Below are positions 5,673 to 13,857 of a DNA stretch of 45,082 nt, piece by piece. The stretch comes from Shewanella hanedai (GTDB lineage: Bacteria; Pseudomonadota; Gammaproteobacteria; Enterobacterales; Shewanellaceae), in the NCBI RefSeq assembly GCF_007197645.1, contig NZ_VKGK01000041.1, forward strand, positions 1 through 45,082. The letters run 5' to 3'. Position 1 is the stretch's first letter. The number at the start of each line of letters is the position of its first letter. The notes beneath the pieces were generated by a model. The model saw nothing but the letters and a program-made list of their open reading frames with translations. It had not been told where the DNA came from and ran no database searches. A program made the position numbers and the translations under genes.

Positions 5673-8600
5673 ATGCCCAAACATTCACCGCGCATAAATA
5701 CTAGTGATACCGTCGAATACCGAGACTTATATGACCCTCCGCACTTTAATGATAATGATCGTAATTACTTTTTCAACTTAAATGATCTCGAAACATCAAC
5801 GCTCAACCAATTCAGAATTGTGCAGAACAAAGCCCATTTCATCTTGTTGCTGGGTTATTTTAAAGCAAAGCCAGTTACGTTAACTTTCACCTGGGGAATG
5901 GTAAAAAGTGACCTTACCTACATTTATGGCCGTTATTTTCCGAAAGCCCGTCCGATCCGCAAGAATCTGAACAAAGATGCCAAATCCAACATCTATCAAA
6001 AGGTCTTCTCTTTAACCGGCTTTCAACGCTTTTCAGAACAGCATCAAAAGAGGTTGCAAAAGCAAGCTGATTCAGCGGTAGCCATCCGAGCAGATAATAA
6101 AGCGGTGTTCGACGAGTGCGTAACTTTTTTGAATCAACAATGGATTGCATTACCAGCTCTTTCACGTATTCAAAGTGTTGTAAGCCAGGCATTGAACAAA
6201 GAGGAAGAAAGGCTTGTCACTTTATTTAACAGGCAACTCAAAGGTAGCATCAAGGATTACATTACCGCTTTATTGGCACCCCATCAGACAACAGACGAAT
6301 TTCGTACTCTGCGAAGCCAGGCAAAAGATTTTACTTTTGGAGAAATAAGTCGAGAGTTACAAGATAAACAAAAACTAGAACCTATATTTGAACAAGCAAA
6401 AGACATTTTGGTGCAGGCCAGTATTTCTGACGGAAATATTACTTTTTACAGTGATATGTTCCAAAACTACCGAACCTCTCAGCTGAAGCAATTTTCACCG
6501 GCAAAGGCCTGTATATACGTCGTTTCATATCTCTGTCAACGTTATGGTCACATCAATGATAATTTGACTAAAGGTTTTTATAGAGGGCTCAGAAAATACG
6601 GACAAAACGCTAGCCAATATAGTGATACACAAATAGCCCAAGAGGCTAGTCGACTCGGCAAACAGGTTAAAAAAGTATCGGATGTCTTACATGTATTGGC
6701 CGGTGGGGCCAATGATGAAACTATGCTGGCAAAGGCTTTGCTCAAGAAAATCTATAAAATATTACCTCAATCCGATTTAGCATCAGTGGCTGACTTTATG
6801 GCCAAAGTAGAATTGGATAAAAAACAATTTATCTGGCAATACTATCGTCAAAATAAAGCCACGATCAGGCGTAATTTAAGGCGGCTGTTTCTAACCCTGG
6901 AATTCGAAATCGACAACGCTCATTTTGAATTGGCAAATCAAGTCTCTTTGGCAAAGCAGGAGATCCGTCAATATGGGGAAATCAAGACGATAGATGAGGC
7001 GCTGATCCGGCCATCGGATTTACCCTATCTCCAAAATGATGACCCAGAAAATCCAACTGTCGATCCTTTTCTATTTGAATGTTATTTGTACCGAAAAGTT
7101 CTCCAAGCGCTGGATAACGATGTTTGTTATATCCATGATAGCCATTTATATCGGCCGCTTGATGATTACCTTATTGATAGAGCCGCTCAAAAGCAATTAA
7201 GCAGCTCCATGTCACTCCCGATGCTGAAAGTGACAATTTCAGAATTAAGCGCCGGATTAAAAGGATTACTAGAAGAGCAAATGAAAAATACAAGCAAGCG
7301 GATCAACCAGGGGGAAAATGATTATGTGATTTATTCTGACCAGACCAACACCATTAAATGGTCTCTTTCGGTCAAAAATCCAGTGCCAATAGTGAATAAC
7401 CGAGTGTTTGAACAATTTGACCAGATAGGGATCATTGAACTGATGCGCGTGGTTAACCAAGAAACTAATTTCTTTGATGAATTTACTCATTTTCAGTCAA
7501 AATATCAGCGAACTCAACCCAACCTTAATGACATATTAGCTTGTATATTGGGTAATGGTACGAACTTCGGTTTATACAAAATAGCTAATATTTCTGATCG
7601 TTCATTCAATGATTTACGAGCCACACAGGCCAACTACTTACGCCTAGAGACTTTGAAAGCCGCAAACGATGCCATTTCAAACAAGACAGCCTCTTTACCC
7701 ATTTTCGAATACTACCAAATAGATGAGCACGGTCAGCACGGAAGTATCGATGGGCAGAAATTTGAATGTCGTTTTAGCTCATTAATGGCAAGGTATTCAC
7801 CCAAATACTTCGGCCAAGACAAAGGCGTGTCGGCGATGACACTGATACTCAACCACATACCGGCAAACAGCAAAATTATTAGTGCTGATGATCATGAAAG
7901 CCATCACATTTTTGATTTACTTTATAACAACACTTCTGACGTTAAGCCTGATATTTTGTCGACAGATACACATGGAGCAAATAGATATAATTTTGCAATA
8001 CTTCACTTTTTTGGCTATCAATTTGCACCGCGATACAAGACCTTCAAGGATCACTTTGAAAAAATGTTTCAGGTCGAAAGTACTGAAGACGCAGAACAGT
8101 TGATCACCATGAGGGTTCCTATTGATTGGGAGTTAATCACAATAGAGTGGGAAAATATTTGTCGACTGATGATTTCACTTGGGCAGCACAAAACCAGCCA
8201 AAGTGTATTAATCAAGAAGCTTTGCCGATATAAATCGAACACCGCTACCCTTAAAGCTTTGGCGGAATTTGATAGAGCAATAAAAGCGCAGTACATCCTG
8301 GATTATATTGATAGTGAAACACTTCGTCGCCATGTTCAACGAGCTCTAAATCGAGGAGAGGCATTTCATCAACTAAGGCGCGTCATAGCTGAAACCAATG
8401 GTAAGAAGTTCAGAGGCAGTCACCACGCAGAGTTAACACTATGGAATGAATGTGCTCGTTTGATTGCCAATTGTGTTATCCATTACAACGCTCAAATTCT
8501 CTCAGAGCTTAAAGAATTCAATGAGCATGACGGGATAGCTGAAAACCTTGAGGCGTTAAAGAGAATTTCACCTGTAGCCTGGTTCCATATTAATTTTTCG

Positions 8601-8687
8601 GGGTTTTATTCATTTGCCGACTCTGAAAAAAGTCATGATTTCTCGGCGCTAGCCAGGACGGTGCATTTAGAAGGAGAATCTATCTAA
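5673..8687 (+). CDS. tnpA: TnpA transposase, Tn3 family, full length
   Basis: The 1004-residue protein matches the usual length of Tn3-family transposases (about 960-1010). The N-terminal third is the DDE-independent DNA-binding part (DUF4158-like). The C-terminal catalytic domain (about 580-970) shows the DDE triad: Asp693 in SIDGQKFE, Asp765 in STDTHGANRYNFA, and Glu896 in NRGEAFHQL. The motif FGYQFAPR that follows the second Asp is also typical. It recognises the 38-bp-type ends starting GGGG and makes 5-bp target duplications by replicative transposition. The start MPKHSPR is preferred because no better upstream start exists. The frame is undamaged, so the element may be active or recently so. 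The stop lies 74 bases before the right terminal repeat. Confidence 0.95.
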   Translation: MPKHSPRINTSDTVEYRDLYDPPHFNDNDRNYFFNLNDLETSTLNQFRIVQNKAHFILLLGYFKAKPVTLTFTWGMVKSDLTYIYGRYFPKARPIRKNLNKDAKSNIYQKVFSLTGFQRFSEQHQKRLQKQADSAVAIRADNKAVFDECVTFLNQQWIALPALSRIQSVVSQALNKEEERLVTLFNRQLKGSIKDYITALLAPHQTTDEFRTLRSQAKDFTFGEISRELQDKQKLEPIFEQAKDILVQASISDGNITFYSDMFQNYRTSQLKQFSPAKACIYVVSYLCQRYGHINDNLTKGFYRGLRKYGQNASQYSDTQIAQEASRLGKQVKKVSDVLHVLAGGANDETMLAKALLKKIYKILPQSDLASVADFMAKVELDKKQFIWQYYRQNKATIRRNLRRLFLTLEFEIDNAHFELANQVSLAKQEIRQYGEIKTIDEALIRPSDLPYLQNDDPENPTVDPFLFECYLYRKVLQALDNDVCYIHDSHLYRPLDDYLIDRAAQKQLSSSMSLPMLKVTISELSAGLKGLLEEQMKNTSKRINQGENDYVIYSDQTNTIKWSLSVKNPVPIVNNRVFEQFDQIGIIELMRVVNQETNFFDEFTHFQSKYQRTQPNLNDILACILGNGTNFGLYKIANISDRSFNDLRATQANYLRLETLKAANDAISNKTASLPIFEYYQIDEHGQHGSIDGQKFECRFSSLMARYSPKYFGQDKGVSAMTLILNHIPANSKIISADDHESHHIFDLLYNNTSDVKPDILSTDTHGANRYNFAILHFFGYQFAPRYKTFKDHFEKMFQVESTEDAEQLITMRVPIDWELITIEWENICRLMISLGQHKTSQSVLIKKLCRYKSNTATLKALAEFDRAIKAQYILDYIDSETLRRHVQRALNRGEAFHQLRRVIAETNGKKFRGSHHAELTLWNECARLIANCVIHYNAQILSELKEFNEHDGIAENLEALKRISPVAWFHINFSGFYSFADSEKSHDFSALARTVHLEGESI

Positions 8688-8761
8688 ATACAAGGTGATT
8701 TTTCAGCTGGAATGATGAGACGAAAAATTGAGGCTAGGATTTCTAAAAACGCACAGCCTCA

Positions 8762-8828
8762 GTAGGCTAGGTACTGTAAGGCCTGTAGAGCACTAAGCGA
8801 ATAATATGCCGTTTATGCACAATACCCC
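8762..8828 (-). repeat. right terminal inverted repeat (IRR) of the Tn3-family element
   Basis: Ends in CCCC at 8825-8828. It pairs with the outer left end over 67 bp (one mismatch) and with the internal copy over 42 bp (two mismatches). Confidence 0.88.
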
Positions 8829-8833
8829 TTAAA
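8829..8833. repeat. right target-site duplication (TTAAA)
   Basis: Matches 2884-2888 on the other side of the transposon. Confidence 0.8.
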
Positions 8834-9081
8834 GCGTCAGGAACGCTTAAGACCATGGAGGTCAGATGTGCTTGCGGTGTGTCGCAGAACTGTTTATACG
8901 TTCAGCGAGCCGCAGGCTATAGATAACAATGAAGTTATGCTTATCTGGTAAAAACCAAGTACTAATCCAGCCCAATGAACCCAATCGAAAGATATTTGAA
9001 ACTTGCTATCAGGCAAGTCAGTAAACTTTTTAGGTTGGCTAAACCAGCTCTGTATTGATGGCTAATAAAAGGGGAGGGAGG
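8834..9081. other. gene-free boundary between the transposon and the core chromosome
   Basis: No frame here looks like a gene. The first part must be the original continuation of 2883, so it may include the right part of the older insertion remnant, but I could not match an end. A G-rich run (GGGGAGGGAGGAG) precedes the fadL terminator. Confidence 0.5.
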
Positions 9082-9113
9082 AGAAAAACAAAAACGGCCT
9101 AGATAGGCCGTTT
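9082..9113 (-). terminator. intrinsic terminator of fadL
   Basis: On the minus strand the stem AAACGGCCT-ATCT-AGGCCGTTT (9113-9092) is followed by TTGTTTTTC. It lies about 90 bases after the fadL stop codon. Confidence 0.85.
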
Positions 9114-9206
9114 GATCAAACAATATAGAACAGCATCCAACTTAATAGGATTAATGGCATGCTGCTAGCACTTGGTGTGCTCTACGTTAATCACTAGGTT
9201 AAAGGA

Positions 9207-10511
9207 TTAGAACTTGTAGTTGTACTGCATTGAGTAGTAAGTCGCATTTGATATCGTGGTCGCATGCACAGTGCCTAAGTCAGCGCCAAGGCCTGGAGTT
9301 TGACCGACCATACCTAATACTGCACTTTGTTCTGTAAGATGGGTCTCTTCACCACGAACAAATGCAATACCAAAATCAAGGCTCGTGTGCTTAGATAGGG
9401 TGTAAGTCGCGCCCATTGTGTACCACTGACGATCAGAGTCTGGAATAGAGATAGAGCTGACTTCACCTACTACGCCTTGGTCGTACATGTAGCCTGCACG
9501 TAGTGTCCAGCTATCATTTAGCGTATAAGTACCACCTACACTGAATAACCAAGAATCATCCCAAGCATATTTCTTTAATTGTGCTTCAACTGGATCGGTA
9601 ACAGTGATCTCGTGGAAGTCGCCCCAAGTTGTCATCTGCGCAGTGTAATGCAGTGCAAACTTCTCGGTTAACTGATGAAAACCAGCAACTTGAAAGATAT
9701 CAGGAAGTGGGATATTGATCTCTTCGAAATCGGTTCCGCCAAAGTTAACAGTACCATCGGCAGTAAACTCAGGGCTGAAACGATAGCTCATACCAAAGCG
9801 ATGATCAGCATTGATTTCGTATACAGCACCTAGGATACCACCAAATGCAATACCTTCAGCATCGACATCAACAAGATCTACATGTTGTGGGCCTTCAGCT
9901 GATGGCAAAGCACCACCACGAGTTAACGTGCCTGAACCATAAATGACATCAAGACCTGCACCTACACTGAAGTTATCGTTGAAGCGGTATGATGCACTAA
10001 CGTTGAAGTTAATAGTGGTAACTTCTGTCTTACCAAGCAGATCGATCGGAGCTGGTATTGCACCTGCAACGATGTTGTTTGACAAGTCAGTTGTGTCAGT
10101 ACCTGTCCCGAAGTTACTGAACATAGCTACGCCATAAGCGAATTTGTCATTAACTGGGCTAACATAGTAAAAGTTAGGGATGATTTTTGCTTCAGCTGCA
10201 TCATCAACGCTGCCGTAGTGTAGTTCACCTAGATTTGAGTTAACAAATACATCTTGAACTTCAACTTGCACGTCTGCATAAGTTAATCCCATTGAAAGCT
10301 GCTTTTCATCAAACAATGCCATTGCAGCTGGGTTGCGAGAAAGCACTGATGCATTATCAGCAATGACGGCATCACCTGCAAATGCACGTCCAATACCTGT
10401 CGCTGATTGGGCGTTTATCTGAAAACCTGCAGCCATCGCTTGTGAACTGGCAAGTGTCACTGCTACAGCTAGCATTGTTTTGTTAAAGCTCTTGTTGAAA
10501 TTCTTCATCAT
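9207..10511 (-). CDS. fadL: FadL-type outer-membrane long-chain fatty acid transporter
   Basis: The 434-residue protein has a signal peptide (basic MMKNFNKSFNK, hydrophobic TMLAVAVTLASSQAMA, cleavage before AGFQINAQS). The mature N-terminus AGFQINAQSATGIGRAFAGD and the NPAAMALF segment are hallmark FadL sequences forming the plug (hatch) domain; the rest is alternating beta strands of a 14-stranded barrel ending in the aromatic-terminal strand YYSMQYNYKF. It moves long-chain fatty acids across the outer membrane to supply acyl-CoA synthetase and beta-oxidation. The ribosome binding site GAGAG lies about five bases before the start. It is a single-gene unit with its own terminator. A FadR-like operator about 110 bases upstream matches one in front of fadI, which implies repression when fatty acids are absent. 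Confidence 0.92.
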   Translation of the reverse strand: MMKNFNKSFNKTMLAVAVTLASSQAMAAGFQINAQSATGIGRAFAGDAVIADNASVLSRNPAAMALFDEKQLSMGLTYADVQVEVQDVFVNSNLGELHYGSVDDAAEAKIIPNFYYVSPVNDKFAYGVAMFSNFGTGTDTTDLSNNIVAGAIPAPIDLLGKTEVTTINFNVSASYRFNDNFSVGAGLDVIYGSGTLTRGGALPSAEGPQHVDLVDVDAEGIAFGGILGAVYEINADHRFGMSYRFSPEFTADGTVNFGGTDFEEINIPLPDIFQVAGFHQLTEKFALHYTAQMTTWGDFHEITVTDPVEAQLKKYAWDDSWLFSVGGTYTLNDSWTLRAGYMYDQGVVGEVSSISIPDSDRQWYTMGATYTLSKHTSLDFGIAFVRGEETHLTEQSAVLGMVGQTPGLGADLGTVHATTISNATYYSMQYNYKF

Positions 10512-10618
10512 AACTCTCGATTATTTACGGCCCCACTTCTGATTGAGTGTCGGTTTGGCTAAAGCTCAATGCGGGATCCACTTATTAGACCAGTGCATAG
10601 TAGGGATGGATGTGATGA

Positions 10619-10636
10619 CCAACAACTCCGACCAGT
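10619..10636 (-). promoter_or_regulatory. FadR-like operator upstream of fadL
   Basis: The minus strand reads ACTGGTCGGAGTTGTTGG. It agrees with the FadR consensus (CTGGTCnGACnTGTT) at all but one defined position. Its place in the fadL upstream region fits an operator. The interval 10512-10868 contains no gene; besides this site it holds the palindrome at 10805-10834. Confidence 0.65.
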
Positions 10637-10804
10637 GTGAGTTGTCAGTTGTGTTTTTGTTAATTTTTAACGGATAAAAATAGCGGAAGTTAAGGTGATA
10701 TTTTAATTCAGGGCTGAAGGGCTTATCAGTAGTAAGATTAAGGGATTGTGCGTATTTGAATAAAGGTTAACACCTTGTAAATTAGGGCTTGAAAAATAAA
10801 TGAC

Positions 10805-10834
10805 ATTTTTGGCGTACACCTGTACGCCAAAAAT
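10805..10834. repeat. perfect 14-bp palindrome with T-then-A tracts, between putP and fadL
   Basis: ATTTTTGGCGTACA and TGTACGCCAAAAAT are exact complements around CC. On both strands the T-tract comes first and the A-tract last, the reverse of an intrinsic terminator. It lies 35 bases after the putP stop codon. It may still block 3' exonucleases, or may be an operator-like dyad (GTACACCTGTAC core). Confidence 0.6.
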
Positions 10835-10868
10835 GGTTTTATCGGTCTGAAACCCTTATTTTTACTGT

Positions 10869-12320
10869 TTAAAGTTTTGAAGTAAATACTCTAAATTGTT
10901 CTTTTACCGTATCTGATGGCGCTGAAATCAGACTGACAATGACACCCGTTAGCGTGGCCAGAATGAAGCCAGGTAGAATCTCATAAACATCAAAAATCCC
11001 CTCGGATAACTGCTTCCAAACAACAACCGTTACGGCACCAACGACGATAGTGGCAACCGCGCCATTACGGCTATAGTCTTTCCAGAAAAGTGACAGCAAT
11101 ACAACTGGACCAAATGCCGCGCCAAACCCTGCCCAAGCGTAGCTGACTAAGCCAAGTACACTGCTTTGCGGATCAAGGGCAACGATACCTGCAATAATCG
11201 CAATCGCGAGCACACCAATACGGCCAACGAGCATCAGTTCTTTACTACTTGCTTCAGGGCGTAACCATTTTTTGTAAAAGTCTTCGGTGATAACACTTGA
11301 ACAGACTAAAAGCTGTGAGTCGATAGTACTCATGATAGCGGAGAGGATAGCCGCGATAAGCAGACCGCCAATCCAAGGGTTAAATGCGGCGTGAGCCAAA
11401 TGAATGAATACCGTCTCTGGGTTAGTCAGTGGCTCGCTGGCAAAGTATAGGCTTCCCGCGATACCGGTTGCGAGTGCTCCAGCCAATGCGATAAGCATCC
11501 AACTCATGGCGATACGACGCGATAGTGGGATGTCGTTAGGATCTTTTATTGCCATAAAACGTGAAAGTATGTGAGGTTGGCCAAAGTACCCCAGTCCCCA
11601 CGCGAGCAGTGAAATAAGGCCAATGAAAGTGGTGTTCTCATTAAACAGAGATAACATGGCTGGATCTATCGCATCGAGTGCATTTTGTGTTTCTGGTTGA
11701 GAAAAAATGGCAACGGGAACGATTAAGAGTGCAACCAACATTAAGCAGCCTTGGAAGAAATCGGTCCAACTTACCGCAAAAAATCCGCCAACAAAGGTGT
11801 ATGCGACAATAATGCTTGAGCCAATGATAAGGGCTAAGGTGTAGTCTAAACCAAATACTTTCTCAAACAGTATTGCGCCACCAACCATGCCTGATGAAGC
11901 ATAGAAGGTGAAAAATATTAAAATGGTGAATGCAGATACAAGCTTGATCAATCCTTTGCTGTCTTCAAAACGTTTTTCGAAGAAATCGGGTAGGGTGAGC
12001 GAGTTGTCGGTGAATTCGGTATAGATACGTAAACGTTGGGCAACGAATAACCAGTTTAACCAAGCACCGAATACTAAGCCAAACCCAATCCAAGCTTCAC
12101 CTAAACCACCGAGGTAAATGGCACCGGGTAAACCCAGAAGTAACCAGCCTGACATGTCAGATGCGCCAACACTTAAAGCGGTAACCGCCGGACCCATTCC
12201 TCTGCCACCTAGAATATAGTCGTCGACAGAGTCGGTCGCTTTATAGGCCCAAAGTCCTATTCCCATCATTAGGGCGAGGTAGCCAATAAAGGTAATTAAG
12301 ATCGGTAATTCAATGCTCAT
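10869..12320 (-). CDS. putP: sodium/proline symporter PutP
   Basis: The 483-residue inner-membrane protein belongs to the sodium:solute symporter (SSS) family. The start MSIELPILITFIGYL leads straight into TM1, followed by DDYILGGRGMGPAVTALSVGASDMSGWLLLGLPG, the family's conserved segment with Ser/Asp residues that bind Na+ and proline in PutP (the ASDMSGW block). About thirteen hydrophobic helices can be counted. Other PutP-like segments are LGYFGQPHILSRFMAI, LSAIMSTIDSQLLVCSS and EDFYKKW. It imports proline with Na+ for use as nutrient or osmoprotectant. The length agrees with E. coli PutP (502). No putA is near. The closest homologue could be another SSS member, but the match to PutP blocks is strong. 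Confidence 0.9.
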   Translation of the reverse strand: MSIELPILITFIGYLALMMGIGLWAYKATDSVDDYILGGRGMGPAVTALSVGASDMSGWLLLGLPGAIYLGGLGEAWIGFGLVFGAWLNWLFVAQRLRIYTEFTDNSLTLPDFFEKRFEDSKGLIKLVSAFTILIFFTFYASSGMVGGAILFEKVFGLDYTLALIIGSSIIVAYTFVGGFFAVSWTDFFQGCLMLVALLIVPVAIFSQPETQNALDAIDPAMLSLFNENTTFIGLISLLAWGLGYFGQPHILSRFMAIKDPNDIPLSRRIAMSWMLIALAGALATGIAGSLYFASEPLTNPETVFIHLAHAAFNPWIGGLLIAAILSAIMSTIDSQLLVCSSVITEDFYKKWLRPEASSKELMLVGRIGVLAIAIIAGIVALDPQSSVLGLVSYAWAGFGAAFGPVVLLSLFWKDYSRNGAVATIVVGAVTVVVWKQLSEGIFDVYEILPGFILATLTGVIVSLISAPSDTVKEQFRVFTSKL

Positions 12321-12422
12321 GCTATTGCCATTTATAGTTATTTTTAAAATGTGAGCGACATGCTAGCAGATGTTAGAGGTGAATCCCAAACCGGATGTGA
12401 AGTGTGACGTAGAACTGACTTG

Positions 12423-12465
12423 TGGTATGACCTGTTGCAGCAAGCTATCGCAACGGATCATACCA
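12423..12465 (-). other. long hairpin after the anti-sigma gene
   Basis: TGGTATGA/TCATACCA (12423-12430/12458-12465) and GTTGC/GCAAC (12434-12438/12450-12454) form a two-part stem 14 bases past the stop codon. No T-run follows on the minus strand, so it is a possible Rho-dependent or processing hairpin. Confidence 0.5.
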
Positions 12466-12478
12466 CCAGTTAAATAGG

Positions 12479-13183
12479 TTAGATGAAGGTTTGTTGAACC
12501 TCTTTTTTAACGAAATTAACATCTTCGCTAGTTTCGCCAACCAGTAACATGTAAGCGTTGTCTTTGACAAAACCATTACCTTTGTACTTGTTGTCGGCAA
12601 AAGCGGCTTCAAGAACCATACGGTGCTCGACTGGTACAATAAAGAGTGTGACTTTACTGTGTTCACCTTGCATGACTAAATGCAAACTCTGAACCCCTTG
12701 GAAATCACAAAAAGTACTGTAATACACTTTACCGGGTTGCTGGGTAAAGTGAGAATCTCCTAACGTGCCTAGAGAAGCCAGTTGGAAGTTAACATCGGAA
12801 AACTTAACGTTGTCATCAGCCGTCATTGCTTTTGTTTCATGATGTACATGAGCCAATGCATGTTGGCCTAAATCAACGGGAGCCATTCTTAATAAGGTGA
12901 AGCTGATCCCTGCGATAAATGCCACTGAGGCCACCAAAGCTAAAGTTAACCCAGAACGCTTACGCTGTTTCTGATGTTGATGCAGCTGTTGATTAAGCAA
13001 TAATTTTGCTGCAAGATCTTCAGGGACATCAATGTTTAACGCACGCTCAAGTTTACTGTCTAACTTTTTAAGGTCGTTAACGAATGACTCTTGCTCTACA
13101 GAGTTATGCATCTCAGACAAAAAGTCTGGATCTTGACAGTTAGGATCGCCATATGCCTGCCGTCTAAATTTCAGCTCATCCAT
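12479..13183 (-). CDS. probable membrane-bound anti-sigma factor (DUF3379-like)
   Basis: The 234-residue protein has a cytoplasmic N-terminal part (1-80) with an acidic start MDELKFRRQAYGDP, a helical stretch, and one membrane segment (about 81-99, LTLALVASVAFIAGISFTLL), then a periplasmic domain of about 135 residues (YYSTFCDFQGVQSLHLVMQG, VTLFIVPVEHRMV). The layout and the neighbour mark it as the cognate regulator of the ECF sigma factor; I associate this sequence type with DUF3379 in Shewanella and Vibrio. Its start overlaps the sigma gene stop by 8 bases, so the two are translationally coupled. A signal in the periplasm would release the sigma factor. There is no classical zinc-binding HxxxCxxC motif; inhibition by the N-terminal part is inferred. 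Confidence 0.72.
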   Translation of the reverse strand: MDELKFRRQAYGDPNCQDPDFLSEMHNSVEQESFVNDLKKLDSKLERALNIDVPEDLAAKLLLNQQLHQHQKQRKRSGLTLALVASVAFIAGISFTLLRMAPVDLGQHALAHVHHETKAMTADDNVKFSDVNFQLASLGTLGDSHFTQQPGKVYYSTFCDFQGVQSLHLVMQGEHSKVTLFIVPVEHRMVLEAAFADNKYKGNGFVKDNAYMLLVGETSEDVNFVKKEVQQTFI

Positions 13184-13739
13184 TGGATTGACCTCGCACT
13201 TGGGGTTGTTCTAATACTTCTTTCAATTGGTTACGCGCTCTAAATAATCTTGTCATCACCGTATTACGGTTCAGCTCTAATATTCCTGCAATCTCTTCAC
13301 CACTAAATCCACCAATAATTTGCAGTAGAAGTGGCTCTCGGTATTCAATTTCCAGTTTAGCGATTTGTCTACGAATAAGATGTTGCTCAGCCTGCTCTTC
13401 AGAGCTCGAGGAGATATGATCTTCAAGGCTGTCTTGCTCAACATCTGAATAGTTAAATTGCTTGCGCTCAAAACGTCGTGCATTCTCTCGTCTTAAAATA
13501 GTAATAAGCCATGCTTTAGCCGCCTTATCATCTTTTAAAGATTCAAGTGAACGCCACGCCCGTAAAAACGTTTCCTGAGTGATATCCTCCGCCACATGTT
13601 TATCACCGCATAGCCAATAGCCATAGCGAAAGATATCTGCGTGGAGTGCCCTGACAAGGCTATCGTATCGTCTTTGTTTGCTTACCATGTCTGAATTGAC
13701 CGTGGTAGTTGGTTTTTTATTTCGCGAGAAATTAAACAT
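13176..13739 (-). CDS. ECF-type RNA polymerase sigma factor
   Basis: The 187-residue protein has sigma region 2 (about 25-90: LVRALHADIFRYGYWLCGD, then the strongly conserved AEDITQETFLRAWRSLESL and AWLITILRRENARRF) and region 4 (about 125-180: YREPLLLQIIGGFSGEEIAGILELNRNTVMTRLFRARNQLKE, shown here in segments: IGGFSGEEIAG; NRNTVMTRLFRAR). There is no region 1.1 or 3. It directs RNA polymerase to a small regulon, held inactive by the membrane protein encoded next to it. The first Met at 13739 is used; an internal Met (MVSKQRRYDS, residue 19) is a possible start that would remove a basic tail. It lies 118 bases after batD on the same strand; whether it is read from the Bat promoter is not known. 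The target genes are not evident. Confidence 0.85.
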   Translation of the reverse strand: MFNFSRNKKPTTTVNSDMVSKQRRYDSLVRALHADIFRYGYWLCGDKHVAEDITQETFLRAWRSLESLKDDKAAKAWLITILRRENARRFERKQFNYSDVEQDSLEDHISSSSEEQAEQHLIRRQIAKLEIEYREPLLLQIIGGFSGEEIAGILELNRNTVMTRLFRARNQLKEVLEQPQVRGQSNG

Positions 13740-13802
13740 TTTTGAATTTATGCCGGTTTCGAGTAGCGATGACTGTATTCGTTAGCTTAACCTTATGAAC
13801 AC

Positions 13803-13843
13803 TAAGTGCAAGAAGTTAATGCAAGGTTAACTTCAAGCACTTA
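13803..13843 (-). other. two-part hairpin after batD
   Basis: TAAGTGC/GCACTTA (13803-13809/13837-13843) continues, after a symmetrical AA/AA internal loop, into GAAGTTAA/TTAACTTC (13812-13819/13827-13834). No T-run follows. It may end or stabilise the Bat transcript, and it lies in the leader of the sigma gene. Confidence 0.5.
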
Positions 13844-13857
13844 TGTGTGTGGGCATG

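Larger units (their letters stand above)
2889..8828. mobile_element. Tn3-family transposon, 5940 bp, with an internal third inverted repeat
   Basis: The outer ends are 67-bp inverted repeats, 2889-2955 and 8762-8828, matching at 66 of 67 positions and beginning GGGG, with TTAAA duplicated on both sides. The element carries divergent tnpR (4818-5453, minus) and tnpA (5673-8687, plus) separated by a res-like region, as in Tn3. The left third (2956-4674) holds a GNAT-like gene, a dusA fragment and palindromes. A further IR copy at 4675-4716, in the orientation of the left end, defines a smaller unit of 4154 bp (4675-8828) containing only tnpR and tnpA. That inner unit lacks a matching 5-bp duplication (TTTAA left, TTAAA right), so the outer pair was used in the insertion seen here. 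Both recombinase genes look intact, so activity is plausible. Confidence 0.88.

Noticed and set aside
4670..8833. Insertion of the 4154-bp inner unit as the last event
   Set aside because: Its flanks are TTTAA and TTAAA, not a direct duplication, whereas the outer pair has exact TTAAA on both sides.
8834..9081. Group II intron or retron remnant to the right of the transposon
   Set aside because: Some short stems looked suggestive, but no domain V-like hairpin or reverse transcriptase fragment could be identified.
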